Shown piece after piece: positions 44,329 to 53,039 of a DNA stretch of 64,000 nt; within the stretch, counting starts at the first letter, position 1; every line of letters begins with the position of its first letter. Both the position numbers and the translations under genes were made by a program. A model generated the notes under the pieces. That model was not told the DNA's origin. It ran no database searches and was given only the letters and a program-made list of their open reading frames with translations. The DNA comes from RGIG4608 sp045651165 (GTDB lineage Bacteria > Bacillota > Clostridia > Oscillospirales > CAG-272): positions 1 to 64,000 of the forward strand of contig JAZRRX010000056.1 of NCBI GenBank assembly GCA_045651165.1, given 5' to 3'.

Positions 44329-45153
44329 ATGAATAAAGTTTGTGTTATTACAGGTGCAGGTGGTGTTCTTTGTTCATCATTTGCTGAAGAAATGGCTAAA
44401 CAGGGCTATAAGGTAGCTCTTCTCGACCTTAATGATGTTGCAGCAGGTGTAGTGGCTGATAAAATCAATGCAGAAGGTGGTATTGCTAAAGCATATAAAG
44501 TAAACTGCCTTGAAAAAGAAAGTATTGAAGCAGCTCACGAAGCAATTCTTGCGGATCTCGGTAAATGTACAATCCTTATTAATGGTGCTGGTGGTAATAG
44601 CCCCAGAGCTACAACAGATAAGGAATATTATGAAGTAGGCGACGAAGATAGAGATGATATCAAGACATTTTTTAATCTTGATAAATCTGGTTTTGATTTC
44701 GTATTTAATCTTAACATTATGGGAACACTTCTTCCCACTCAGGTTTTTGCTAAGGACATGCTCGGTCAGGAAGGATGCTCAATTCTTAACGTATCTTCTA
44801 TGAATGCTTATCGTCCTCTTACAAAGATTCCTGCATACAGTGCAGCTAAAGCTGGTATATCCAACTTTACACAGTGGTTGGCAGTTCATTTTGCAGGAGC
44901 TGGTATTAGAGTAAACGCTATTGCTCCCGGTTTCTTTGTAACTAACCAAAATAGAGCCCTTCTTTTCAACGAAGATGGCACACCTACTGCAAGAACAAAT
45001 AAGATTCTTAACGCAACTCCTATGAATCGTTTTGGTGAATCTGAAGAACTTCTTGGAACACTTAGATATCTCACAAATCCTGCAGAATCTGGATTTGTTA
45101 CAGGTATTGTTATTCCTGTTGATGGTGGTTTCTCCGCTTATTCAGGTGTATAA
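44329..45153 (+). CDS. SDR-family D-mannonate oxidoreductase (fructuronate reductase)
   Basis: A 274-aa short-chain dehydrogenase. Cofactor loop TGAGGVLCSSFA at residues 8-19, NGAGG, catalytic Ser in LNVSSMNAY, and Y-x-x-x-K in YSAAKAG. Longer than minimal SDRs through inserts around RDDIKTFFNL and NRALLFNEDG, which are typical of fructuronate reductases paired with uxuA. Together they take fructuronate to 2-keto-3-deoxygluconate. No uxaC, kduD or kinase lies in the window. The assignment of substrate is by context. Confidence 0.88.
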   Translation: MNKVCVITGAGGVLCSSFAEEMAKQGYKVALLDLNDVAAGVVADKINAEGGIAKAYKVNCLEKESIEAAHEAILADLGKCTILINGAGGNSPRATTDKEYYEVGDEDRDDIKTFFNLDKSGFDFVFNLNIMGTLLPTQVFAKDMLGQEGCSILNVSSMNAYRPLTKIPAYSAAKAGISNFTQWLAVHFAGAGIRVNAIAPGFFVTNQNRALLFNEDGTPTARTNKILNATPMNRFGESEELLGTLRYLTNPAESGFVTGIVIPVDGGFSAYSGV

Positions 45154-45164
45154 TTAATTAAATC

Positions 45165-45194
45165 AAAAAGCAGAGAATTATCTCTGCTTTTTTT
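45165..45194 (+). terminator. Terminator of the uxuA operon
   Basis: Stem AAAAAGCAGAGA/TCTCTGCTTTTT with loop ATTA and a long T run. Confidence 0.9.
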
Positions 45195-45272
45195 ATTTTC
45201 ATTTTAATTTCGAATGAAAACTTAATTTATCATAAAAATATTCATTTTTTTGAATAAAAATACTCATTTTTG

Positions 45273-45301
45273 TTGACTTTTTAGATTGTTTGTATTATAA
45301 T
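45273..45301 (+). promoter_or_regulatory. Promoter of the nusB operon
   Basis: TTGACT (45273-45278), 17-bp spacer, TATAAT (45296-45301), 39 nt before the ATG. It may drive the long run of genes through argS. Confidence 0.8.
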
Positions 45302-45340
45302 ATTATAGTTAATAATCTTAAATAAAGAGGAAGATATACT

Positions 45341-45748
45341 ATGACAAGAAAAGAACAAAGAGAAGCTGTTTTTGGATTGCTTTTTGAAAGAGAATTTCGT
45401 CTTGAAGAAACCGCAGAAGATATTTTTGCACTCTCTACTGAAAATCGTGATATTGATCCAATAAAAGAAAGTTATATCAAAAATGTATTCTTTGGTGTTG
45501 TTGAACATCAAGAGGAAATTGATAGCTTGATTACTGATGCTTCTAATGGTTGGAAGGTGTCAAGACTTTCAAACGCTGTGCGCAGTGCAATTCGCTTGTG
45601 CGTTTATGAAATGAAATATTGTAGCGATATTCCAAGCACGGTGTCTATCAATGAGGCGCTTGAACTTGTTAAAAAGTTTGATGATCCCAAATCTCGCGCT
45701 TTTACAAACGGAGTTCTTAATAATATCAAAAACACACTTGAATCATAA
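45341..45748 (+). CDS. nusB: Transcription antitermination factor NusB
   Basis: A 135-aa all-helical RNA-binding protein that acts with NusE in rRNA antitermination. The N-terminus REQREAVFGLLFEREF and the C-terminal block SVSINEALELVKKFDDPKSRAFTNGVLNNI are family hallmarks. AGAGGAAG precedes the ATG. First gene of the run; the next starts 1 nt after its stop. Confidence 0.95.
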   Translation: MTRKEQREAVFGLLFEREFRLEETAEDIFALSTENRDIDPIKESYIKNVFFGVVEHQEEIDSLITDASNGWKVSRLSNAVRSAIRLCVYEMKYCSDIPSTVSINEALELVKKFDDPKSRAFTNGVLNNIKNTLES

Positions 45749-45749
45749 A

Positions 45750-46697
45750 ATGAATAATCAAAAAGTTTATATTGGCATTGACACAAGTAATTACACAACT
45801 TCTATTGGTGTTTGTAATGAAAATGGTGAAATAGTTGCTAATATCAAAAAGCTTTTGGATGTCAAAGAAGGAGAGCGCGGACTTCGTCAAAGTGATGCAG
45901 TATTTGCGCATATCAAAAACTTTTCTTTGCTTGCGCCAAAGCTTTTAGAGGTTGTTGAAAATTGCGAAATAGGTGCCATTGGAGTTTCAGTTGCTCCAAG
46001 AGATGTTGTGGGTTCATATATGCCTTGTTTTTTGTCGGGTAAAGCTGTTGCTGATATGCTAGGAGCTACTCATGGTGTAAAAGTTTATGAGTTTTCACAC
46101 CAAGCTGGTCATATAATGGCCGCTTTATATTCAAGTGAACACATAGAAGAACTCATAAAAAATGATTTTGTTGCTTTTCACGTTTCAGGTGGCACTACCG
46201 AGGCACTGTATGTGAGTCCACAAAGCAACAAATTTGATGTTCGTATTATTGCCGAAACATCTGATATTAGTGCTGGACAAGCTATTGATAGAGCAGGTGT
46301 TATGATGGGCTTAAAATTTCCTTGTGGAAAGGAAATTGAGCGACTTGCCGAGCAATATAAAGGTAAGATTTTCAAGGCAAAAATATGTGTCAAAGATGGA
46401 AAGTGCAATCTTTCGGGACTTGAAAATATTACTCAAAAATTGTATGACGAAACAAAAGATGCGAGTTATGTATCCGCATATGTGTTGAATTTTGTAGGGG
46501 AAACTCTTTATAAATTGACCTCAGATATAAGAATGGAATATCCCAACATTCCAATTTTGTATGCTGGTGGAGTTATGAGCAATAAATATTTGCAAAATAA
46601 ACTTTCAAAGTTTTCTAATACATATTTTGCAACACCTGAATTTTCAGCAGATAATGCTGCAGGCATAGCACTTTTGACATATAAATCTAGTAAATAA
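45750..46697 (+). CDS. Kae1/TsaD-like domain protein (peptidase M22 fold)
   Basis: A 315-aa ASKHA-fold protein related to TsaD (Gcp) but distinct from it. The phosphate loop is GIDTSNYTTSIG at the N-terminus; the metal-type histidines are in FSHQAGHIMAA; HVSGGTTEAL, SAGQAIDRAGVMMGLKFPCG and the adenosine loop LYAGGVMSN follow. Canonical TsaD is not in this window, so this may be an extra copy. In Clostridia a protein of this kind often lies between nusB and xseA, annotated as O-sialoglycoprotein endopeptidase; no function is established. ATG 45750 is 1 nt after the nusB stop. Confidence 0.82.
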   Translation: MNNQKVYIGIDTSNYTTSIGVCNENGEIVANIKKLLDVKEGERGLRQSDAVFAHIKNFSLLAPKLLEVVENCEIGAIGVSVAPRDVVGSYMPCFLSGKAVADMLGATHGVKVYEFSHQAGHIMAALYSSEHIEELIKNDFVAFHVSGGTTEALYVSPQSNKFDVRIIAETSDISAGQAIDRAGVMMGLKFPCGKEIERLAEQYKGKIFKAKICVKDGKCNLSGLENITQKLYDETKDASYVSAYVLNFVGETLYKLTSDIRMEYPNIPILYAGGVMSNKYLQNKLSKFSNTYFATPEFSADNAAGIALLTYKSSK

Positions 46698-46709
46698 GGA
46701 GCATAGGGT

Positions 46710-47927
46710 ATGGATAATTCAAAAATGATACTTAGTGTTACTCAGATAAATGAATATATCCGTGCTTTGATGGCTCAAGATGAAGTCTTGTCTATGATTA
46801 TGGTAAGAGGAGAAATATCCAATCTCACTATGCATAGGTCGGGACATATATATTTTACACTTAAGGACGAAACAAGCGTATTAAAGGCGGTAATGTTTCG
46901 TTCAAGCGCACAAAGAGTAAAATTTGCGCTAAAAGAGGGAATGAACGTAATAGTTTATGGCAGAATATCGCTCTATACTCCCTCAGGACAATATCAGCTG
47001 TATGCTGAAGATATTCAACCCGATGGTATTGGTGCTTTGTATGTTGCATACGAACAGATAAAAGAGAAACTCGCAAGCGAAGGATTGTTTGATGAATCAA
47101 GAAAAAAGCCAATTCCAAAGCTTCCTACAACCGTGGGAATAATCACCTCACCAACAGGAGCAGCCATACACGATATGATAAACGTTATGGGGAGAAGATT
47201 TCCTTTGTCTAAACTTGTGCTTTATCCTGCGCTTGTACAAGGTGATACGGCTTATAAATCATTGATTTCGGGGCTTGAATATTTCAATCAATCAAAAGCT
47301 GTTGACGTTATCATAATTGGTCGCGGTGGTGGTTCTATGGAAGATTTGTGGGCATTTAACAATGTTGAACTTGCATATGCTATTGCCAAGTCCGATATAC
47401 CGATTATTTCAGCTGTAGGACACGAAAGTGATTTTACAATATGCGATTTTGTTGCGGACTTGCGTGCTCCAACCCCATCGGCTGCAGCTGAATTGGCAGT
47501 TCCTAATGCCTTGTCAGTTAGAAGTGAAATCAATCAAACGATTGCAGACATTGAGAATAAATTGATAATGCAAATTTATCAATGCAGAAAACAAATTGAA
47601 CTTTTGTCTTCATCTCGAGTGCTTTCATCTAAAGAATCGCTTTTGGATGAGTACAAAATGAAAATTAACCTTTTGTCAGATAAATTGGATTCAAACATTT
47701 CAGGTATTATGAAAGATAAAGGCTATTCGTTTAGTGTCTTGTGTGCTAAATTGCAGGCGATAAGTCCCTTAAATACCTTAGCGCGAGGATACTCAATGGT
47801 GCAGGATAGTCAGGGCAAGGTTGTAAGCTCAGTTGATAACATCAAAAAAGATGACGTTATAAATATTTCACTTGCAGATGGCAAAGCAAAGGCTATCGTG
47901 CAAGAAACAAACAAATTGGGAGGATAA
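46710..47927 (+). CDS. xseA: Exodeoxyribonuclease VII large subunit
   Basis: A 405-aa nuclease subunit that degrades single-stranded DNA with XseB. N-terminal OB fold (VRGEISNLTMHRSGHIYFTLKDETSVLKAVMF), then the catalytic domain with VGIITSPTGAAIHDM, IIGRGGGSMEDLWAFN and APTPSAAAELA, and a coiled-coil C-terminus. Starts 12 nt after the previous gene; AAGGAGC upstream. Confidence 0.96.
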   Translation: MDNSKMILSVTQINEYIRALMAQDEVLSMIMVRGEISNLTMHRSGHIYFTLKDETSVLKAVMFRSSAQRVKFALKEGMNVIVYGRISLYTPSGQYQLYAEDIQPDGIGALYVAYEQIKEKLASEGLFDESRKKPIPKLPTTVGIITSPTGAAIHDMINVMGRRFPLSKLVLYPALVQGDTAYKSLISGLEYFNQSKAVDVIIIGRGGGSMEDLWAFNNVELAYAIAKSDIPIISAVGHESDFTICDFVADLRAPTPSAAAELAVPNALSVRSEINQTIADIENKLIMQIYQCRKQIELLSSSRVLSSKESLLDEYKMKINLLSDKLDSNISGIMKDKGYSFSVLCAKLQAISPLNTLARGYSMVQDSQGKVVSSVDNIKKDDVINISLADGKAKAIVQETNKLGG

Positions 47928-47931
47928 TAAT

Positions 47932-48168
47932 ATGCCAAAGAAAGAAAATATGACTTTTGAAAGTGCATCTGCACGTCTTGCAGAAATTGTAAAAATATTG
48001 GAGCAAGGCAATTCCTCTCTTGAAGAATCCCTTAAATTGTATGAAGAGGGTGTTTTACTTGTTAGATTTTGCAATGATTCTCTTGATAATGCAGAGAAGA
48101 AGATAAAAATGCTTGTTGCAGATTCCAACGGTGAAATGGTAGAAAAGGATTTCTTTGAGGAAAAGTAA
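47932..48168 (+). CDS. xseB: Exodeoxyribonuclease VII small subunit
   Basis: A 78-aa helical hairpin protein: MTFESASARLAEIVKILEQGNSSLEESLKLYEEGV matches the family throughout. GGGAGGA, which overlaps the end of xseA, fixes ATG 47932. Its stop is adjacent to the ispA ATG. Confidence 0.95.
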   Translation: MPKKENMTFESASARLAEIVKILEQGNSSLEESLKLYEEGVLLVRFCNDSLDNAEKKIKMLVADSNGEMVEKDFFEEK

Positions 48169-49020
48169 ATGTTTGAAAATATAAAGGAAAAATTATCTCA
48201 AAATGCTATTCTCATTGAGAATGCACTTGATGATTATTACAATTATTCCGACAAGGATTATGCTTCTTTGATTGAAGCGCAAAGATATGGCTTGCTCGAT
48301 GGTGGAAAAAGAATACGTGCATTTATTGTTTTAGAGCTCTGCCGACTATTTGGTGGTGATATAAAACAGGCAATTCCTTATGCTTGCGCCATCGAAATGA
48401 TACACGCATCGTCTTTGATACACGATGATATGCCTTGTATGGATAATGATGATATGCGTCGTGGCAAACCTTCAACGCACAAAGCATTTGGTGAAACTCT
48501 AGCATTGATTTCTGGAGATGCTATGTTAGTTAATGCTTTTGAAACTGCCATAAAAAATCCATATTGTGATACTAATGTTAATGCTAAAGCAGCTTCAATT
48601 CTTGCGGAAAGCACGGGAAATCACGGAATGCTTGCAGGTCAAGCAATAGACACTGTGGCAGGAAAGAATAAACTTGATTTTGAAACGCTTGTGCGCCTTC
48701 ATAAATTAAAAACAGGCAAACTCATTTCTGCGTCTGCCAAGTTAGGTTGCATTGCCGCTGGAGTTTCAACTGATGATGAAAAATATGTTGCTTCAGTTAA
48801 ATATGCAGAAGACATAGGACTTGCTTTTCAAATTATAGATGATATTCTTGATTATCAAGAAGGAAAGAGAGAATTGAATTCATTCCTTTCGTTTATGTCA
48901 CTTGATGAAGCAAAGGAATATGCCTCAAAGCTTACTGAAAGTGGAATTTTTGCCATAAGTTCATATGATGATGGGACATTAACTGAACTTGCGGAATATC
49001 TTACTACGAGAGAATATTGA
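48169..49020 (+). CDS. ispA: Farnesyl/geranylgeranyl diphosphate synthase
   Basis: A 283-aa trans-prenyltransferase making C15 (or longer) isoprenyl diphosphate for undecaprenyl and quinone lipids. First aspartate-rich motif DDMPCMDNDD, second DDILDYQEG; GLLDGGKRIRAF and HKLKTGKLISAS are also present. GAGGAAA overlaps the end of xseB. In many Firmicutes dxs follows; here tlyA comes directly. Confidence 0.94.
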   Translation: MFENIKEKLSQNAILIENALDDYYNYSDKDYASLIEAQRYGLLDGGKRIRAFIVLELCRLFGGDIKQAIPYACAIEMIHASSLIHDDMPCMDNDDMRRGKPSTHKAFGETLALISGDAMLVNAFETAIKNPYCDTNVNAKAASILAESTGNHGMLAGQAIDTVAGKNKLDFETLVRLHKLKTGKLISASAKLGCIAAGVSTDDEKYVASVKYAEDIGLAFQIIDDILDYQEGKRELNSFLSFMSLDEAKEYASKLTESGIFAISSYDDGTLTELAEYLTTREY

Positions 49021-49021
49021 T

Positions 49022-49801
49022 ATGAGAGCAGATACATATGTTTTTGTTTCTGGCAATGCAAAAAGCCGACAAAATGCCAAGATTTTAATAGAAAATGGCA
49101 ATGTTTTACTTGATGGCAAAAAGATAGCTAAACCATCACAAGATATTGATGAAACTATCTCGCATACTATTGAAATAATTAACAAACCACGTTTTGTTAG
49201 TCGTGGCGGAGAAAAATTAGATTTTGCTATCGAAAAATTTAATATTAATCCAAGCGGATTGACATGTATTGACATAGGCGCTTCTACAGGCGGTTTTACC
49301 GATTGTCTTTTGCAAAGAGGAGCAAGATTGGTATATGCTGTAGACTCTGGGCATAGTCAATTAGACCCATCAATTTACTCAAATGAAAAGGTAATATCAA
49401 TTGAAAAATATAATGCAAAATTTATGCAGGAGCAAGATTTTCCGTGCAAATTTAATTTAGCAGTTATGGATGTATCATTTATTTCTCAAACAATGATACA
49501 TCAAGGTATTTCTTCAGTTTTAACTGATGAGGGAATGCTTGTATCTCTAATAAAACCACAGTTTGAGTGTGGTAAATCTGCATTGAATTCACACGGCATT
49601 GTGAAGAAATCCAGCTATCATTTGCAGGCAATCATTCGAGTGATTGACAGTGCATTGATTAATGGCTTTTCGTGTCTTGATATTGTTCGCTCACCCATTG
49701 AGGGAGGCAGTGGAAATGTTGAGTTTTTAGCTTGTTTTAAAAAATCTCAATATCCCGAAAATAAAATTTCAGAAAATAAAATTAAACAGATAATTCAATA
49801 A
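49022..49801 (+). CDS. tlyA: TlyA family rRNA (cytidine-2'-O)-methyltransferase
   Basis: A 259-aa protein with an N-terminal S4 RNA-binding domain (AKSRQNAKILIENGNVLLDGKK) and an FtsJ-like methyltransferase (VSRGGEKLDFAIEKF, SAM loop IDIGASTGGFTDCLLQ, VYAVDSGHSQLD, SLIKPQFE). Members methylate rRNA cytidines and affect capreomycin response; some act as haemolysins. The start at 49022 lies 1 nt after the ispA stop. Confidence 0.93.
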   Translation: MRADTYVFVSGNAKSRQNAKILIENGNVLLDGKKIAKPSQDIDETISHTIEIINKPRFVSRGGEKLDFAIEKFNINPSGLTCIDIGASTGGFTDCLLQRGARLVYAVDSGHSQLDPSIYSNEKVISIEKYNAKFMQEQDFPCKFNLAVMDVSFISQTMIHQGISSVLTDEGMLVSLIKPQFECGKSALNSHGIVKKSSYHLQAIIRVIDSALINGFSCLDIVRSPIEGGSGNVEFLACFKKSQYPENKISENKIKQIIQ

Positions 49802-49810
49802 ATTACTTAC

Positions 49811-49850
49811 TCTGCAGCAAACGTAACCGGTATATCTCGCGTTCTGCAGA
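49811..49850 (+). promoter_or_regulatory. Imperfect hairpin before nadK
   Basis: TCTGCAG (49811-49817) pairs with CTGCAGA (49844-49850), and AACG (49820-49823) with CGTT (49840-49843). No U tract follows, so it is not a terminator. It ends 6 nt before the ribosome binding site of nadK and could influence its translation or mRNA processing. Confidence 0.35.
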
Positions 49851-49867
49851 AGGTGGAAGGAAAAATC

Positions 49868-50743
49868 ATGAAAAAAATAGCTATTGTAACAAATTTTAAT
49901 ATCTACGAAAAAGGAACGGCAGCTTTAAAGGTAACTAATTATCTTTTAAAATTTGGTTGTAAAATTCTTATTTCTCAATATAGCAAGGAAAGAGTTCTCT
50001 CAATGAAAAATTATAGAGGCAATATATATTTCTTGCCCATTGAGAAACTTTATGATGAAGCCGATTTGGTTATAGCTCTTGGCGGTGATGGTACAATACT
50101 TGATTGTGCTAAGAAAATGGCAAAACGAGGAAAACCTATTTTAGGTATTAACCTTGGCCATCTTGGATATATGGCAGAGCTTGAGATGGATGAGTTGTCC
50201 GCGCTTGATAAGATTATCGAGGGCGATTACACATTGGACGAAAGAGCAATGATGGATGTTGAAGTTTTTGATAAAAATGGAAATTCTAAATATCAATCAT
50301 ATGCTTTGAATGATGCCGTTATTTCTAATGGATCGGTTTCAAAAATTATTAATCTTGAGTTGTATGCAGAAGATAATCTTGTTACATCATATAGAGCTGA
50401 CGGTTTAATTGTTTCAACTCCTACGGGATCTACTGCTTATGCTATGAGCGCTGGAGGGTCTATTGCTGATCCTAAGGTTAAATGCATGCTTGTTACACCT
50501 ATTTGTCCACATTCTTTTATCGCTCGTCAATTGGTTTTTTCTGATGAAACACTATTAAAAATCAAAAATGTTTCTGTAAGAGAAAAATCACTCATGCTTA
50601 CGCTTGATGGTAAGTCAAATTGCGAATTGTATAAGGATGATGAGGTTAGAATTTCAAAATCCGATTTTACTGTTAAATTGGTTAGATTGAAGGAATGTTC
50701 ATTCTATAGTATTTTAAGTCAGAAAATGAAAAACAATTATTAA
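49868..50743 (+). CDS. nadK: NAD kinase
   Basis: A 291-aa enzyme phosphorylating NAD to NADP. GGDGTILDCAK is the substrate loop, ALNDAVIS and TPTGSTAYAMSAGGSI the conserved binding region. ATG 49868 is fixed by GGAAGGA; upstream in-frame codons include the RBS itself. Length is typical. Confidence 0.95.
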   Translation: MKKIAIVTNFNIYEKGTAALKVTNYLLKFGCKILISQYSKERVLSMKNYRGNIYFLPIEKLYDEADLVIALGGDGTILDCAKKMAKRGKPILGINLGHLGYMAELEMDELSALDKIIEGDYTLDERAMMDVEVFDKNGNSKYQSYALNDAVISNGSVSKIINLELYAEDNLVTSYRADGLIVSTPTGSTAYAMSAGGSIADPKVKCMLVTPICPHSFIARQLVFSDETLLKIKNVSVREKSLMLTLDGKSNCELYKDDEVRISKSDFTVKLVRLKECSFYSILSQKMKNNY

Positions 50744-50760
50744 CTAAAGAGGAAAATATC

Positions 50761-51225
50761 ATGAAAAAAGAACGCCAAGCCAAAATAAGAGAAATAATCG
50801 AAAATTATAAAATCGATACTCAAGATGAACTCATAAAAAAGCTTAAAGAAAATGGATTTAGTGCTACTCAGGCAACCATGTCAAGAGATATCAAAGAATT
50901 AAAACTCACAAAAATTTCTGATGGTGTGAACGGATATTATTATGTTTCTCCACATTCTGTTAGAATGAACGATATAAATAAGTTGAATGATTCTTTGACA
51001 CATCTTATCATTTCTGTAAACTCCGCTATGAATATCATAGTGATAAAAACACATGCAGGAATGGCTCAGGCAGTTGCGACAGGTATTGATAACATTAAGT
51101 CCGATGATATACTCGGTTGTGTAGCAGGTGATGACACAATATTTGTTGTTGCAAGTAGCACCGAAATTGCCCAAAATATTGGTGCAAAAATTAAAACAAT
51201 GATAGTTGAAGCTCAATCAGTTTGA
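50761..51225 (+). CDS. argR: Arginine repressor ArgR/AhrC
   Basis: A 154-aa hexameric repressor. N-terminal winged helix (QDELIKKLKENGFSATQATMSRDIKELKL) and C-terminal arginine-binding domain with GDDTIFVVA. In Firmicutes it also acts in recombination and lies in the nadK-recN cluster. Here the next gene is argS and recN is absent. AGAGGA precedes the ATG. Confidence 0.95.
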   Translation: MKKERQAKIREIIENYKIDTQDELIKKLKENGFSATQATMSRDIKELKLTKISDGVNGYYYVSPHSVRMNDINKLNDSLTHLIISVNSAMNIIVIKTHAGMAQAVATGIDNIKSDDILGCVAGDDTIFVVASSTEIAQNIGAKIKTMIVEAQSV

Positions 51226-51257
51226 TAATCACTCATTTAAATAGAAAGGCAAAAAAT

Positions 51258-52970
51258 ATGCAAAATTTTAAAAAAATAATTTCAAATAAAGTTATTGATG
51301 TAATTAAATGCAATTTTCAAGGTGTTGAAATTGCCCCCGAAGATATAGCTGCTATGCTTGAATATCCTCCGGATAGTACAATGGGAGATTTGGCTCTTCC
51401 TTGCTTTAAACTCTCAAAAACACTTCGTCGTTCTCCCGTTCAGATAGCACAAATTATTGCAGATGGTATTTCTGATTTGGCTATCAAAAAAGCAGAGGCG
51501 GTTAACGGTTATTTGAATATCAGTATTAGTGATGAATATCTCTCTAATGTTTTGACTAATGATGTTCTTGATAAAGGAGAGAAATATGGTTCTGCAGATT
51601 TTGGAAAAGGAAAAACAGTTGTTTTGGACTATTCCTCACCCAATGTTGCAAAGCCCTTCCATATTGGACATCTTGGAACAACTGTTATTGGACACTCTCT
51701 TAAGAAACTTCACGAATTTGTTGGATATGACTGTGTTGGTATTAACTATCTTGGTGACTGGGGAACTCAGTTTGGTAAAATGATCGTTGCATATAAAAAA
51801 TGGGGCGATAGAGATGATATTAATGCAGGTGGAATAGATAAGCTTGTTGAGTTGTATGTAAAATTCCACCATGCCGCTGAAGAGGATGCCAATCTTAATG
51901 ATGAGGCAAGAGCAGAATTCCATAAACTTGAACTCGGTGACGAAGAAAATATTGCGCTTTGGAAATGGTTTATTGAAATTAGTATTGCAGAATACAAAAA
52001 GACATATGGTCAGCTCGGTATTGAATTTGATAGTTATAAGGGTGAAAGCTTCTATACTGACAAAATGCCTGCTCAGGTACAAAAGCTTCGCGATATGGGA
52101 CTTCTCAAGATTGATGACGGAGCTTCTATTGTAGACCTTGAAGCATATAATATGCCCCCATGCTTAATTCTTAAGCGTGACGGTTCAACTCTTTATCCCA
52201 CTCGTGATATTGCCGCTGCGGTATATAGAAAGCAAACCTATGATTTTGATAAGGCAATTTATGTAACAAGTGCTGGTCAAAGTCTTCACTTTGCACAGTG
52301 GTTCAAGGTTGTTGAACTTATGCAGTATGATTGGCATGATAAACTAGTTCATGTTCCTTATGGTACAGTAAGTATCAATGGTGCAAAGCTTGCAACAAGA
52401 ACAGGTAACGTTATTCTTCTCAAAGACCTTTTCGCACAAGCTATTGAAAAGGTTTCTGAAATTATGGATGAAAAGAATCCTAATCTTGAAAACAAAGAGG
52501 ATGTTGCTGAGGCAGTTGGTGTAGGTGCAATTGTATTCTATTATCTTTCAAGTAACAGAATAAGAGATATCAATTTCGTTCTTGAAGACGCTCTTTCTTT
52601 TGATGGAAATACAGGGCCTTATGTTCAGTATACATATGCTAGAACTTGCTCGTTGCTTGAAAAATCTAAAGCAAGAAATCTTGATGGAGAAATAAGATTT
52701 ACAACAGATGAGGAAAGAGATCTTGTAAAAACACTCGCGCGTTTCCCTGAAAGAGTTCTTGAAGCACTTGAATCTTACGAACCTTCAGTAGTTACAAGAT
52801 ATATTCTTGATGTTGCGACTGCATTCAATAGATTCTATCATAACTGTCAGATACTTTCTGCTGAAGATGGTAACACATTCTTTACAAGAATTGCTTTAAC
52901 AAAAGCAACAAATTATGTGTTGGGTAATGCATTTGAATTGATTTGTCTTAAGAAAACTGAAAAAATATAA
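51258..52970 (+). CDS. argS: Arginyl-tRNA synthetase
   Basis: A 570-aa class I synthetase. N-terminal additional domain, HIGH motif in SSPNVAKPFHIGHL, and the KMSKS counterpart in SINGAKLATRTGNVILL; C-terminal DALR domain with the anticodon-binding helices (NTGPYVQYTYAR). ATG 51258 follows AAAGG. Placed right after argR, so arginine may control its own synthetase, although no ARG box was identified. Confidence 0.95.
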   Translation: MQNFKKIISNKVIDVIKCNFQGVEIAPEDIAAMLEYPPDSTMGDLALPCFKLSKTLRRSPVQIAQIIADGISDLAIKKAEAVNGYLNISISDEYLSNVLTNDVLDKGEKYGSADFGKGKTVVLDYSSPNVAKPFHIGHLGTTVIGHSLKKLHEFVGYDCVGINYLGDWGTQFGKMIVAYKKWGDRDDINAGGIDKLVELYVKFHHAAEEDANLNDEARAEFHKLELGDEENIALWKWFIEISIAEYKKTYGQLGIEFDSYKGESFYTDKMPAQVQKLRDMGLLKIDDGASIVDLEAYNMPPCLILKRDGSTLYPTRDIAAAVYRKQTYDFDKAIYVTSAGQSLHFAQWFKVVELMQYDWHDKLVHVPYGTVSINGAKLATRTGNVILLKDLFAQAIEKVSEIMDEKNPNLENKEDVAEAVGVGAIVFYYLSSNRIRDINFVLEDALSFDGNTGPYVQYTYARTCSLLEKSKARNLDGEIRFTTDEERDLVKTLARFPERVLEALESYEPSVVTRYILDVATAFNRFYHNCQILSAEDGNTFFTRIALTKATNYVLGNAFELICLKKTEKI

Positions 52971-52978
52971 GATAAATA

Positions 52979-53007
52979 TTGACAATTTTATTTTAAAGTG
53001 ATACAAT
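52979..53007 (+). promoter_or_regulatory. Promoter of yebC
   Basis: TTGACA (52979-52984), 17-bp spacer, TACAAT (53002-53007), 32 nt before the ATG. Confidence 0.8.
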
Positions 53008-53039
53008 AAGCGAGTTAATAAAAGAGAGGTAAATATATA

